A stretch of DNA of 64,000 nucleotides from Gemmatimonas phototrophica (GCF_000695095.2 NZ_CP011454.1:682001-746000), one strand, 5' to 3'; shown: positions 25,372-34,323, numbered from the stretch's first letter. The notes: generated by a model from the sequence alone, not told the origin. Program-made: numbers and translations.

Positions 25372-27285
25372 TCAGCGACGCTGAAATTCGGGAGCGCCCA
25401 GGGCAAGCCCCACAATGAGCGCCAGCCCGGTGGGGGCCACCGTGGCTCGACGGGCCGCCGGTGTCATTCTCGGCTCGTCATCGTCCGGGTCGGTGAGCAA
25501 CGTGTCAGTGCCAGCACCGCGGGCCGCAAGAAACGGATTGGTGCCGGTCATCAGCACCTGGCGTGTATCGCTGGAGACGGCGCCACCCAACAGATCACGA
25601 ATCACGCCTTCGACCTGCGCCTCGCGATTGAGTGACGCCAGCGTGCGATACGACGGCCACTGCGCCAGTCGCACACCGGCCATCCGCCCACTGGCTACCG
25701 TAAGCCCGAAGTTGATGCGGTTGAGAATGGCGCCGGTGTTCATCCAGGCGCTCCCCACTTCGGGATAGCCGTTGGGTGCCTGGTGGCCAAAAATGGGTTG
25801 CCCAAGCCGGCTCACCACCTGCGCGGTGCGCGGCGTCCCGTCGGCAGGGGCCTGTAAGGCGCGCAACGTACTGGCCACCAGCTCAAACGGGCTTTTCACC
25901 TTGGCGCGATAGGCCGCTGTGCTGAAGAACTCCGGGCTCGTAACGATGGTGCGCACCGTTTCGCGAATATCCCCGTCGGTGCGACGGAACGTCGCGGCCG
26001 CGCGCGCCACCAACGCCGGCGGTGGGGTATCGCTCACCAGCCGTCGCGCCAGCTTTGAGGCAATGAACGTGGCCGTCTGCGGGCGCGATGCGAGCAGGTC
26101 GAGCACGGCCTCGCCTTCTTCCACCCCACGCCCCGCCGGGAAACTCTTCCCCAGAATGGTCTTGGCCCCAGCGTCGTGCACCTGACCACGAAAGACAAAC
26201 CCGCCACCCTGCGCACCACGCTCCAGTGTCCAGCCGGTCAGCGCCTGCGCCACGGCAATCACATCCTGCTGCGTGTAGCCGCCGTCCACGCCCAGCGTGT
26301 GCAGCTCCATGAGTTCACGGGCGTAATTCTCGTTCAAGCCGCGGCGGCGCTGCGCCAGTTGCTGTAGAGCCGGATTCTGCGCCATACGATCCATGACCCG
26401 CTGCCGCGCCACGTCGGCGCGACGTTGTGCGGCCCGGCTACCAGCTCGGGCGTTGGCCCGCACCGGCTGCAAGGTGGGACGTCCGCTGTCGGCCACACTC
26501 TGCCAATTATCGAGGTAGTAGAGCATGGCCGGGCTCTTGGCCACCGCCCCCAGCAGCGCCCGGAAATTGCCCAGGGCATGCTGCCGTATGGTGCGGTCAT
26601 AGTCCGTCAGGAAATAGCGGGTCCGATCCTTTCCGGCGAACACGTTGAAGTGATTCTCCCAGAAATCCACCAACACCTCTTCCAGCTGGCGCTCGCTGAC
26701 CACAGCACGCGCCACCCGACTGGAGGCGAGCTCGCCCAGAAACTGCGTCGATCGGCGCGCCTGCTGGCGCAGCCGCGCCGAGTCTTCGGCTGAGACAACC
26801 CCGTTGCCGCGACGCGCCAGTGCGGCGAGCGCGACGTTGGCGGGTGGGTATTCTGCCAACAACTGTTCCGCCGTCATGGACACCGTCTGATAGCGGCCCA
26901 TCAGCGCCGTCGTGACGCTGTCCGGCAAACGCTCCGGATGCAGTTGCTGCTCAATCCACGCATCTACCCCAAACCGGCGCACCGCCTCCACATCCCCCGG
27001 GCGCGGCCCGAACGCGAGGCGGTGCAGCACGTGCTGGACCTGTTGATCCGCCGTCTGTTCGCGGGGCAGACGCGCCTCGGCTGACAGCCGTTCCGGTGCG
27101 GCCCCTTCGAGCACCTGACCGGTCGCACTGGTGCCCCCGGCGGGTGAGGCGCAGCCACTCAGGAGCCACGCGGCACTGCACACCGGCCACACGAGACGGT
27201 GCCAACCACGCGTCACGAGAAGGGACGAACGGCGACCAACGGCATTCTGTACGGTCTGGCGCGATTTGGCGAAGCACAACGGCAT
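25372..27285 (-). CDS. DUF1800 lipoprotein, partner of DUF1501
   Basis: A 637-residue protein. From ATG 27285 a basic N-terminus and hydrophobic stretch lead to the lipobox LLSGC, so it is probably a lipoprotein. The DUF1800 body shows HVLHRLAFGPRPGDVEAVRRFGVDAWIEQQL near its start, then FWENHFNVF, GLNENYARELMELHTLGVDGG and QDVIAVAQALTGW. The family has no established biochemical function; it regularly occurs upstream of DUF1501, as here. The longer upstream open frame to 27633 overlaps the divergent gene and looks non-coding. Confidence 0.88.
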   Translation of the reverse strand: MPLCFAKSRQTVQNAVGRRSSLLVTRGWHRLVWPVCSAAWLLSGCASPAGGTSATGQVLEGAAPERLSAEARLPREQTADQQVQHVLHRLAFGPRPGDVEAVRRFGVDAWIEQQLHPERLPDSVTTALMGRYQTVSMTAEQLLAEYPPANVALAALARRGNGVVSAEDSARLRQQARRSTQFLGELASSRVARAVVSERQLEEVLVDFWENHFNVFAGKDRTRYFLTDYDRTIRQHALGNFRALLGAVAKSPAMLYYLDNWQSVADSGRPTLQPVRANARAGSRAAQRRADVARQRVMDRMAQNPALQQLAQRRRGLNENYARELMELHTLGVDGGYTQQDVIAVAQALTGWTLERGAQGGGFVFRGQVHDAGAKTILGKSFPAGRGVEEGEAVLDLLASRPQTATFIASKLARRLVSDTPPPALVARAAATFRRTDGDIRETVRTIVTSPEFFSTAAYRAKVKSPFELVASTLRALQAPADGTPRTAQVVSRLGQPIFGHQAPNGYPEVGSAWMNTGAILNRINFGLTVASGRMAGVRLAQWPSYRTLASLNREAQVEGVIRDLLGGAVSSDTRQVLMTGTNPFLAARGAGTDTLLTDPDDDEPRMTPAARRATVAPTGLALIVGLALGAPEFQRR

Positions 27286-27405
27286 GCGAACACTCCAGTG
27301 AAGTCCCCCGTTTGGACGCTGTGGGGACGATCCCGTTAAGCGGCGGTGATCGATGACCCCTGTGAAGTCATCCGAACCCTGTGCCTTCAGCGTATATCTT
27401 ACCGC

Positions 27406-27885
27406 ATGCATTCTTCTGCCCCGTCGGGACGATTCGAGCGATTGCTCGATGCCGCCTTTGCCACTGGTACCCTTGCCGCGATCGCCACCGGTGGGACGTT
27501 GCTGGGGTTGGGATGGCGTGAGGGGGAGGCGGGGCGGGTGTTCCGGCTGGCCGGGCGTGGACTCCTTGAGCGATTCGGGGTGGTCTCGGCCGCGGCCCCG
27601 CTCACCTCGGTGGCGCTCGGGTACCTGCATCATCTGCTGATCGCCTCCCTCTGGGGATTTCTGCTTTCCCTGCTTCTGCTGCCGCTCCGCGGAGCCCTTC
27701 GCTTCGTGGCCGCCGGCGTTGCGGCCGTGGGATATGTCGTGCTCGCCGCACTGTTTCTCCCGCCTGCCCTCCGCATTGGCTATGCAGTGACGTCGGACAT
27801 ACCCAGTGGGGTTCCTATAGGGGCGGCGTTGGCGTTGGCGTTGCTGGGAGGCGTCTGGTTGGAGGCCGCCCAGCAGGAGCCCTGA
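27406..27885 (+). CDS. Polytopic membrane protein of unknown function
   Basis: A 159-residue protein from ATG 27406 with four hydrophobic segments (about 17-34, 58-75, 82-110 and 132-150), so a four-helix inner-membrane protein. The residues before this Met in the open frame are unlikely to be translated. There are no charged motifs suggesting catalysis. It is divergent from the DUF1800 gene, with about 120 bases between for both promoters. Confidence 0.65.
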   Translation: MHSSAPSGRFERLLDAAFATGTLAAIATGGTLLGLGWREGEAGRVFRLAGRGLLERFGVVSAAAPLTSVALGYLHHLLIASLWGFLLSLLLLPLRGALRFVAAGVAAVGYVVLAALFLPPALRIGYAVTSDIPSGVPIGAALALALLGGVWLEAAQQEP

Positions 27886-28072
27886 CGACTATCCGGTCCG
27901 TTCCAATTGTGACTCGGTCGCAACACCCGGAGCACTCCGGAAGGCCGTTGGCACCAGTTATGCTCAGGAGTCGTTGCTCAATAGCAGGTGGAACGTCCTT
28001 CTCACGTGGACGGCGCACGTGACGAGGCGGAGCCCCACCGGTCCTTGCAGGACATTTTTTCAGGAGGTAGAC

Positions 28073-28621
28073 ATGGACGTCCTCGTACGACTCGAGGAGC
28101 GTCCGAGCGATTCGCCGGTACTTGCGCACGTGAACTCCATTCCCGTGCTTCCGTTCGGAACTCGCTCGCGGCGTGAAGTGGTAACGCTGTACGGACAGGC
28201 CGATGCCCAGTCACTCGCACTGGCACTGGCTGCCACGTTCGAGAGTGAGCGCATGGAAGCCTCGGCGTCAGGGGTTGTGCGTCACCTTGGTGTCTGGCCG
28301 GACCGCGGGGCAGTGGGTGATTCAGCGTGGCGCGATGGTGCCACTGGTCGCCTCGTCACACAGGATCTCGACATCCCGTTGCTGACGCTTGAAGCACGGG
28401 CCTCTGAACTGCTCGGAGCCTGTGGGACCACCATTCGGCGCGTGGCCGCAGGACTCGCCATGTCCGACTGGCCGGAAGGAACCGAACGGGCGTTGACCTT
28501 CTCGCTCGCAAGTGGTGTCAGTGGCGGCGGCGCGCTGGACGATGAGGCCGGCACCGAGAATTGGCTCGACTCGCTCCGACAGGCGGATGCGTACTCGTAC
28601 GATGAAACGGAGGCAGACTGA
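28073..28621 (+). CDS. Unknown soluble protein with strong ribosome binding site
   Basis: A 182-residue acidic protein preceded by a near-perfect Shine-Dalgarno sequence (AGGAGGT, 28062-28068) at good spacing, which fixes ATG 28073 as the start and suggests high expression. No signal peptide, membrane segment or named domain is visible. The N-terminal third (RSRREVVTLYGQADAQSLALAL) looks like an alpha/beta unit; the C-terminus is rich in Asp/Glu/Ser. It is followed by a hairpin terminator. Function unknown. Confidence 0.65.
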   Translation: MDVLVRLEERPSDSPVLAHVNSIPVLPFGTRSRREVVTLYGQADAQSLALALAATFESERMEASASGVVRHLGVWPDRGAVGDSAWRDGATGRLVTQDLDIPLLTLEARASELLGACGTTIRRVAAGLAMSDWPEGTERALTFSLASGVSGGGALDDEAGTENWLDSLRQADAYSYDETEAD

Positions 28622-28653
28622 TCGGCCTTGTCTTGTCTGAACTTTCGCAGGAA

Positions 28654-28689
28654 AAAGCGGGCGAATCACTCCGGTGATGCGCCCGCTTT
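28654..28689 (+). terminator. Terminator after unknown acidic protein gene
   Basis: A 9-bp perfect stem (AAAGCGGGC / GCCCGCTTT) encloses a second small stem (ATCAC / GTGAT). It lies 32 bases after the stop codon. The stem itself ends in TTT, followed by an AT-rich GTATTTG. Confidence 0.6.
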
Positions 28690-28706
28690 GTATTTGCGGT
28701 CAGATA

Positions 28707-28858
28707 GAACTGAAGACTGAAAACTCCCACTGCCAACGGAAAACTCCAACTCACAACTGAAAACTCCCCTCACGACGCAAGCGCCAGGCGGCGAGCAGGA
28801 GTTATAAGTTCTCAGTTGGAGTTCGCAGTTCTCAGTTGGAGTCTTCAGTTCTCAGTTC
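28707..28858. repeat. ACTGAAAACTC-type inverted-repeat element, copy 1
   Basis: The left arm (28707-28770) is four to five degenerate direct copies of ACTGAAAACTC(C). The right arm (28797-28858) is the same in reverse complement (GAGTTNTCAGTT). Together they can fold into a roughly 60-bp imperfect stem with a GC-rich 26-base loop. It sits after the preceding gene's terminator. A related element occurs at 50502-50641. Confidence 0.8.
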
Positions 28859-29131
28859 TTGAAGCTCAAATCCTGAATTTCAAATCTCACTGCTCATCTC
28901 TCCGCCAAATCCAGTCAGGCTTCCCCCGACCGTTCGTCCGGCCCAGCATGCTTGCTCCCCTCCGGTCCGGGGCGCACCGTCCAAGTGGTCAGTTCACCAC
29001 CCCGGACCGGCCCACGGCATTCCCTGCGAATCGCCGCGACCGTCGGGATCACTTGCGGACCGTCTCCCTGTTCGTGCGGTTCGCTCACCACGCCGAGTGG
29101 CGTCCCCCGCCACCGGCCGTCAGGAGGGACG
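28859..29131. other. Upstream region of EF-G-like gene
   Basis: 273 bases without a credible gene. An in-frame extension of the EF-G-like ORF reaches back to 28952 but has no coding character. The region presumably holds the promoter and leader of the EF-G-like gene, whose ribosome site AGGAGGG is at 29122-29128. I see no riboswitch or clear promoter boxes. Confidence 0.4.
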
Positions 29132-31228
29132 ATGCGCGACTACGACAGCGCCGGCATCAGAAACATCGCCGTGGTTGGCCACGGCAGTAGCGGCAAGACC
29201 AGTCTCGTGGATGCACTCTGTTTTGCTGCCGGCTCCAGCAAGCGCCACGGCAACATCAAAGACGGTACCGCCCTCACCGATCATCTCCCCGAAGAGATCG
29301 ACCGCGGCTACAGCATCAGCCTCGGGTGTGCCTATGCAGAATGGCAGGACAGCAAAATCAATTTCATTGACACCCCGGGCTCGCTCGACTTTCAGGGCGA
29401 TGCGGTCGCGGGACTCGCCGCCGCAGATGGCGCGCTCTGTGTAATTGGCGCGGCCAGCGGTGTGGAAGTGGGCACCGAGCGCATGTTCCGCGCCGCCATG
29501 GCCAAGCAGGATCCGGTGCTCTTTGCGGTCAGTATGATGGACAAGGAACACGCCGACTTCGATCGCATTTACCGGCAGATCAAGGAGCGGCTGACCAGCA
29601 AGGTGATTCCGGTGGAGATCCCGTGCGGTGAAGGTGCCAGCTTCCGTGGTGTCATCAATCTGTTCACGCAGCGCGCCTACATGTACACCACCGGCACCAA
29701 GGGGGAGTTCGTCGAGGCCGACATCCCTGCCGAGTGTCAGGGGCAATTCGAGATCTACCGGCAGGAGCTCATTGAAGCCATCAGCGCCACCAATGACACC
29801 CTGCTCGAGCGCTACCTCAACGGGCAAGAGATCTCCCGCGACGATGCCATTCATGGCATGAAGGACGCCATGGCCCGTCTGGATCTCTTTCCGCTGTTCT
29901 GCGTGTCCAGCGAGAACATGATCGGGGTGCGGGCGCTGCTCACGGAGCTGGTGCAGCTCATGCCCAACGCGTGGGAGATGGAGGAGATCCATGCGCTGAC
30001 GGGCGCGGAAGGGCACAATCCTGTGCAGTTGCACGCGAAAGACGACGGCCCGTTCGCGGCCCTGGTGTTCAAGACGTTGGCCGAACCCCATGTGGGCGAC
30101 GTGACGTACTTCCGCGTGCTGTCGGGGAAAGTCACCACCGGACAGGATGTCTTCAACGCCAGCCGTGACGGCGCTGAAAAGCTGGGGCACCTTTCGGTAC
30201 CGCTGGGCAAGGAACGCGTGGAAATTGCCACGCTGCACGCTGGCGACATTGGCTGCGTGGCCAAACTCCGCAACACGCACACCAACGATACGCTCTCCAC
30301 TCGCGAACACCCGATCCGGTTGCCGGCCATTTCGTATCCCGAACCGGTGGTCCACTTCGCGGTCCGGGCAACGATCCGCGGCGAAGAGGACAAGCTGCAG
30401 CAGGGGTTGCACCGGCTGCACGATGAAGATCCCACCTTCGGTGTGCACTACAACCCGGAAACACACGAAACCATCGTGGGCGGGATGGGAGAACGTCACC
30501 TCGACGTGGCCATGGCGGTCCTCAAGCGCAAGTTCGGGGTGAGTGCTGACCTCGCGAAGCCGCGCATTGCGTACCGCGAAACCATCACCGCCAAAGCCGA
30601 AGGGCAGGGGCGCCACAAGAAACAGAGCGGCGGGCGTGGGCAGTTCGGCGATTGCTGGATTCGCCTCGCCCCCATGCCGCGCGGCGAAGGTTATCTGTTC
30701 GACGACAAGATCGTGGGCGGAGTGATTCCATCCAAATACATCCCGGCCGTGGATCGTGGGGTGCAGGAGGCCGCTGCCCGCGGGGTGCTGGCCGGGTTCC
30801 CCCTCGTGGATTTCCGCGCGGAGGTGTACGACGGCTCCACCCACTCGGTGGATTCGAACGAAATGTCCTTCAAGATGGCCGGCATTCTGGCGTTCAGGAA
30901 CGTGGCCAGCAAGTGCCGACCGGTCATTCTTGAACCGCTCGATCTACTCGAAATCACCGTGCCCGATCGGTACCTGGGAGACGTGCTGGGCGATCTCTCC
31001 GGACGTCGCGGCAGCATTCTGGGCACCGACAGCAACGGCAAGGAGGCCATCGTACGCGCGGTGGTGCCGCAGTCGGAGTTGCATCTGTATGCCACGCAAC
31101 TCTTCTCGCTCACCCACGGCTTTGGCATGCTGTCCCGTCGTTTCAACGGATACGATCAGGTGCCACACGATGCGGCGCTCAAGGTCATCGCCGAGCACGC
31201 GCGGGAAATGGAAGACGCCGACGTGTAG
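29132..31228 (+). CDS. EF-G-like translational GTPase with altered G4 motif
   Basis: A 698-residue protein with all EF-G domains; ATG 29132 follows AGGAGGG. The P-loop GHGSSGKTS (16-24) and G3 motif DTPG (80-83) are intact. In switch I the usual RGIT is RGYS (58-61). In the G4 position canonical NKMD is SMMD (134-137), so the guanine-recognising Asn and Lys are both missing. Domain IV (GGRGQFGDCWIRLAPM) and domain V (GDLSGRRGSILG) are well preserved. It is probably the second EF-G paralogue (EF-G2/fusA2-like), not the main translocase. It is convergent with the pilin operon, 17 bases apart. Confidence 0.88.
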   Translation: MRDYDSAGIRNIAVVGHGSSGKTSLVDALCFAAGSSKRHGNIKDGTALTDHLPEEIDRGYSISLGCAYAEWQDSKINFIDTPGSLDFQGDAVAGLAAADGALCVIGAASGVEVGTERMFRAAMAKQDPVLFAVSMMDKEHADFDRIYRQIKERLTSKVIPVEIPCGEGASFRGVINLFTQRAYMYTTGTKGEFVEADIPAECQGQFEIYRQELIEAISATNDTLLERYLNGQEISRDDAIHGMKDAMARLDLFPLFCVSSENMIGVRALLTELVQLMPNAWEMEEIHALTGAEGHNPVQLHAKDDGPFAALVFKTLAEPHVGDVTYFRVLSGKVTTGQDVFNASRDGAEKLGHLSVPLGKERVEIATLHAGDIGCVAKLRNTHTNDTLSTREHPIRLPAISYPEPVVHFAVRATIRGEEDKLQQGLHRLHDEDPTFGVHYNPETHETIVGGMGERHLDVAMAVLKRKFGVSADLAKPRIAYRETITAKAEGQGRHKKQSGGRGQFGDCWIRLAPMPRGEGYLFDDKIVGGVIPSKYIPAVDRGVQEAAARGVLAGFPLVDFRAEVYDGSTHSVDSNEMSFKMAGILAFRNVASKCRPVILEPLDLLEITVPDRYLGDVLGDLSGRRGSILGTDSNGKEAIVRAVVPQSELHLYATQLFSLTHGFGMLSRRFNGYDQVPHDAALKVIAEHAREMEDADV

Positions 31229-31245
31229 ACGCGGAGGCGGTACGG

Positions 31246-32379
31246 TCAGTACACGGTGGACCACGCCCGTTGCTTGGTGCGGACGGGCGTGGCCAGTGAG
31301 GAGAATGCCTGATCAACGGCACAGCGCGAATACGCCATGGTGGCATTCCCGCGGAAGCGGGTGCCCGTCCCGTTGGCATTCCGCGACATCGCCGCGCCAT
31401 GCAATGACATGTTGCCCGCGATGTCAAGTTCATCCCGAACGACAATGAGCCCAACAAAGGCAAAGTTGCCCGTGATCTTGAGACTGCCGTTCACCAGCAA
31501 GACGCCTTGCCCGCGGCCGTTTGATAACTGCAGGTTCCCTGCGGCATAAATGATGGGGAAATAGCCGTAACACCCGGCAACACTCCCCGTTCCGCGGGTG
31601 GGCTCACCCCAATTGCTGCTGTAGCTGAAACATTCCGTGCTGTTGCCGCTCGGTGTTGGTGAAGGATTTCCGGAGACCAGCACGTTGGCCCGTGCCACCA
31701 GTGAGTTCCAAGTCTCGGTCCCGAACGTGTTGTAGGTGCTGGTGTCCCCTGCGCGGGGATCGGCCTTCGTCCCCCCCACCGCCTGCGAACTGGGTTTCTG
31801 CACCTTGATGCTCGCGCCCGGCCGGTATGACACCGCCACCGTATCTCCTCCGGTACCGGCGCAACTGGTCCACCCTGGCGGTGTCGTGTTTTTCCCGGTG
31901 ACGCTCGGAGAACCTTGGATGTCCACCGCGCCATACGACGTGAGCAGCCCGCCGGGCTTGACCGACGGTGCGCTTACTTGAACGAGCAGGCTCACCTGGC
32001 GCTGCGCCTCCAGCAGCCCATTGTCGATCCCGGCACGACCAACTGAAATCACATTGAAGGTGCGCGAGGTGAGCCGCTGAATGCGCACGGTCGCGCTGTC
32101 CCCGCTCGCCACTCCCACGATGGTGGAGTCGATCGCCCCGTTGGCCATGGCACTGCGCGCCGGTGTCCAGTTGGTGAGCTGCAGGTTGAGCCCGTACTCG
32201 GCCACCGACAGCGCCCGCTGCTGAATCTGCGCAGCGCGCGAAGAACGCGCTTCCTGAAAGGCGGTCATCATGGCGGCCGATGAGAGCACAGCCAGCACCA
32301 CCATGGCGACCAACACCAGCAGCAGGGCGGTCCCGCGCCGCGGTCGACTGCCGCGACGGCGGACGCTCGGCGACATCAT
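31246..32379 (-). CDS. PilX-like type IV pilus assembly protein
   Basis: Last gene of a four-gene minor-pilin cluster. The 377-residue protein starts at ATG 32379 or 32376 and has a basic N-terminus, then a hydrophobic helix (about 15-37, GTALLLVLVAMVVLAVLSSAAMM) without the classical prepilin Glu5, as in PilX/GspK-like proteins. The large C-terminal part has repetitive beta-rich segments (NLQLSNGRGQGVLLVNGSLK) typical of bactofilin-like or parallel beta folds in PilX homologues. Its start overlaps the PilW-like stop, so expression is coupled. Confidence 0.72.
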   Translation of the reverse strand: MMSPSVRRRGSRPRRGTALLLVLVAMVVLAVLSSAAMMTAFQEARSSRAAQIQQRALSVAEYGLNLQLTNWTPARSAMANGAIDSTIVGVASGDSATVRIQRLTSRTFNVISVGRAGIDNGLLEAQRQVSLLVQVSAPSVKPGGLLTSYGAVDIQGSPSVTGKNTTPPGWTSCAGTGGDTVAVSYRPGASIKVQKPSSQAVGGTKADPRAGDTSTYNTFGTETWNSLVARANVLVSGNPSPTPSGNSTECFSYSSNWGEPTRGTGSVAGCYGYFPIIYAAGNLQLSNGRGQGVLLVNGSLKITGNFAFVGLIVVRDELDIAGNMSLHGAAMSRNANGTGTRFRGNATMAYSRCAVDQAFSSLATPVRTKQRAWSTVY

Positions 32380-33296
32380 CGCCGGTTCCTCATGGCAACG
32401 CTCAGCTTCACGGAATCGGTGACGATTGTCGCCGACGGGTCCGACCCGCCTTGCCCTTGAGCGCGCAACGCGAGATCGATGCGGGCGATGCCGCGGCTGT
32501 TGCCGCCCACTGCCACCGTGGTGCCGGTACTGTCGAAGTAGCTCAACGCGAAACCGCTGGCACCACTGGGGGCTGGTGCCACAAACGGGCCACCCACAAC
32601 AACCCCCTGCGTCCACTGGCCCGCCTGAATTTCCTTGCGTTGCAAGTACCAGCGTCCCGATGTCTGCTGAGCCAGTTCATAGCGGGCCGTCCGCGTGAAC
32701 CGCAGTGCCGATCCCGTGACCACCGAATCGGGGAGTGTCGGCGTCACGGTGAAGCGATAGCGCGACTTGCCGGCATCAAGGAGGACATCGGTGTAGACCG
32801 AGGTGAGGCACAGCCCTGCACCAGCTGAGACAGCGGTGATGCGATGCGCGGACCAATAGTCACCCGATACGCCCGACGAGTCGTGACGCAACGCAAAGAC
32901 GGTATCGCCTACCGCTGGCGTAACGACCCAATTGGAGGTCGAGGTCCGCGCCGTATTGATTGGCGGGACGTCTATCGATGACGATGACGTCTTTTCGCAG
33001 ACGAAGGACGTGCCGATGGTACTGCGGAAGGTGAGCGACGAGGCCGAAAACGCCGAAATGTCGCCGCCTACCGAGGAGACCCCACGCAGTTCCGTCGGCA
33101 TCGTGGAGAGCGCGGTGCGTAGTTCGCGGCGCACCTGTGCCTGATCCGACATACGCTGGAAAAACCGTTGTTGCCGCATCATGAGTTGCGCGACCATGGT
33201 CCCCATTACACCCAACAGGGTCACCGTGATGATCAACTCCACCAGCGTGAAGCCCACACGATGGCGCGCGCGAGGTGGCCTCCGCGCTACTGACAC
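32376..33296 (-). CDS. PilW/PulJ-like minor pilin
   Basis: A 306-residue prepilin-like protein. The GTG start at 33296, overlapping the PilV-like stop, gives a short basic leader followed by VGFTLVELIITVTLLG, the prepilin peptidase recognition site with Gly-1/Phe1 and Glu5. The rest is a beta-rich globular domain (pilW-type) with several Ser/Thr stretches. It probably primes pilus assembly with the neighbouring minor pilins. The longer open frame upstream overlaps the PilV-like gene and is not real. Confidence 0.8.
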   Translation of the reverse strand: MSVARRPPRARHRVGFTLVELIITVTLLGVMGTMVAQLMMRQQRFFQRMSDQAQVRRELRTALSTMPTELRGVSSVGGDISAFSASSLTFRSTIGTSFVCEKTSSSSIDVPPINTARTSTSNWVVTPAVGDTVFALRHDSSGVSGDYWSAHRITAVSAGAGLCLTSVYTDVLLDAGKSRYRFTVTPTLPDSVVTGSALRFTRTARYELAQQTSGRWYLQRKEIQAGQWTQGVVVGGPFVAPAPSGASGFALSYFDSTGTTVAVGGNSRGIARIDLALRAQGQGGSDPSATIVTDSVKLSVAMRNRR

Positions 33297-33670
33297 GGGA
33301 CCAGCGTCGTGTAGGTGTACGGCGTCTTGAGGCGCGGCAGGACCAGTGAAAGGGTGACCCGTCGCGTGGCCCCACTGCCGGACACGGTCCACGACTCCTG
33401 AATCCCGCTTGAGACCCCGCTCCCAGTGGGAGTGGCAGACAGCGCGGAGCAAGGGACACTCAGCAAGGAGTCCAGACGTCGCTGGGCAATGCTGGCCGCC
33501 ATCATCTGGCGACGCCCGGCTCCCATCTGCTGCGAGATGCTGGTGGAGGACCCCAGCAGCCCCAACACGGCAACCGTCATCATGACGGCGGCGATCAACA
33601 CTTCCACGAGCGAGGTCCCGTTCCGTGGTCGGGCGATGGCCCGGCGAGCCTGTGGGGAACCGGTGCTCAC
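33287..33670 (-). CDS. PilV/PulI-like minor pilin
   Basis: A 127-residue protein with a GTG start at 33670 that overlaps the previous gene's stop (GTGA). The N-terminal helix NGTSLVEVLIAAVMMTVAVLG has the prepilin cleavage pattern with Glu5; Thr replaces the usual Phe at position +1. The short C-terminal domain is beta-rich. Its position between FimT- and PilW-like genes matches type IVa minor-pilin clusters. Confidence 0.8.
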   Translation of the reverse strand: MSTGSPQARRAIARPRNGTSLVEVLIAAVMMTVAVLGLLGSSTSISQQMGAGRRQMMAASIAQRRLDSLLSVPCSALSATPTGSGVSSGIQESWTVSGSGATRRVTLSLVLPRLKTPYTYTTLVPCQ

Positions 33671-34137
33671 AGCACACACCCCTTGGCCATCACGGTCCCC
33701 GCGCCGGTGAGGCACACCGTATCGGCCAGGGTGCCAATCTGCAGCTGATACCGGGCCACCGAGGTGGTCGTGGGGGTAATGAGTCCCCGGGCGTCGTACA
33801 CAATGGTCGTGGGGGCGCCCGACAGCGGCGTCAACATTGCGCCCGTGGTGCGCTCCAGACGCAAGGGGCCGTAGATCTGCAGCGACTGCGCACTCAGCCC
33901 CGTCGTGGCGCTCACAACGATGGTGCTGTTGGACAGCGTCACACTGGCGGTCTTCCCTTTCTGGACAGACGCGGCCCGCGCCGCGGCCAACGCCGAGACG
34001 AACTGTTCCCGCGCCGCCCGCAGCCCACTGCGCTCACGGAGTTCCGAGATCGAGGGTACCACCATTGACGCGACCACCGCGAGCACGGCAATCACGGCCA
34101 ATAATTCGGGCAAAGAGAAACCGCGGCGTCGTCGCAC
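33667..34137 (-). CDS. FimT/GspH-like minor pilin
   Basis: First gene of the minor-pilin cluster, 156 residues. GTG 34137 gives the short leader VRRRR before GFSLPELLAVIAVLAVVASMV, a prepilin helix with Glu5 preceded by Pro. The globular part (ERSGLRAAREQFVSALAAARAASVQKGK) matches the GspH/FimT domain. Longer in-frame starts exist up to 34419 but would give an implausible leader. It is followed by PilV-, PilW- and PilX-like genes with overlapping ends; no PilY1 gene is present. Confidence 0.8.
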   Translation of the reverse strand: MRRRRGFSLPELLAVIAVLAVVASMVVPSISELRERSGLRAAREQFVSALAAARAASVQKGKTASVTLSNSTIVVSATTGLSAQSLQIYGPLRLERTTGAMLTPLSGAPTTIVYDARGLITPTTTSVARYQLQIGTLADTVCLTGAGTVMAKGCVL

Positions 34138-34298
34138 GAGGTATTCCGGGTTGGGCGAGTACAAATGCGTGAAGGCAGAGCCCCGACCTCCGGAAGGAGA
34201 ACGGGTGATTCTGTGATCTCTCTGCTCTCCCTGTGATATCGGCAGCACGCGGCGTGACCTTGAGCGGGTGCCCCACATTCCGGAAGGGACAAAACGCG

Positions 34299-34323
34299 AA
34301 AAGGCCACGGTTTCCCGTGGCCT
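34299..34323 (-). terminator. Terminator after thyX
   Basis: An 8-bp stem (GGCCACGG / CCGTGGCC) with a four-base loop lies 30 bases 3' of thyX on the minus strand, followed by TTTT in that direction and further T-rich bases (CGCGTTTTG). Confidence 0.7.

Noticed and set aside
28707-28858. CRISPR array
   Set aside because: Units are about 11 bases, degenerate and contiguous, with no spacers and no cas genes.
29120-30844. 574-codon open frame opposite the EF-G-like gene
   Set aside because: Antisense shadow of a gene with clear domains; composition is dominated by His, Arg and Gly and no motif is present.
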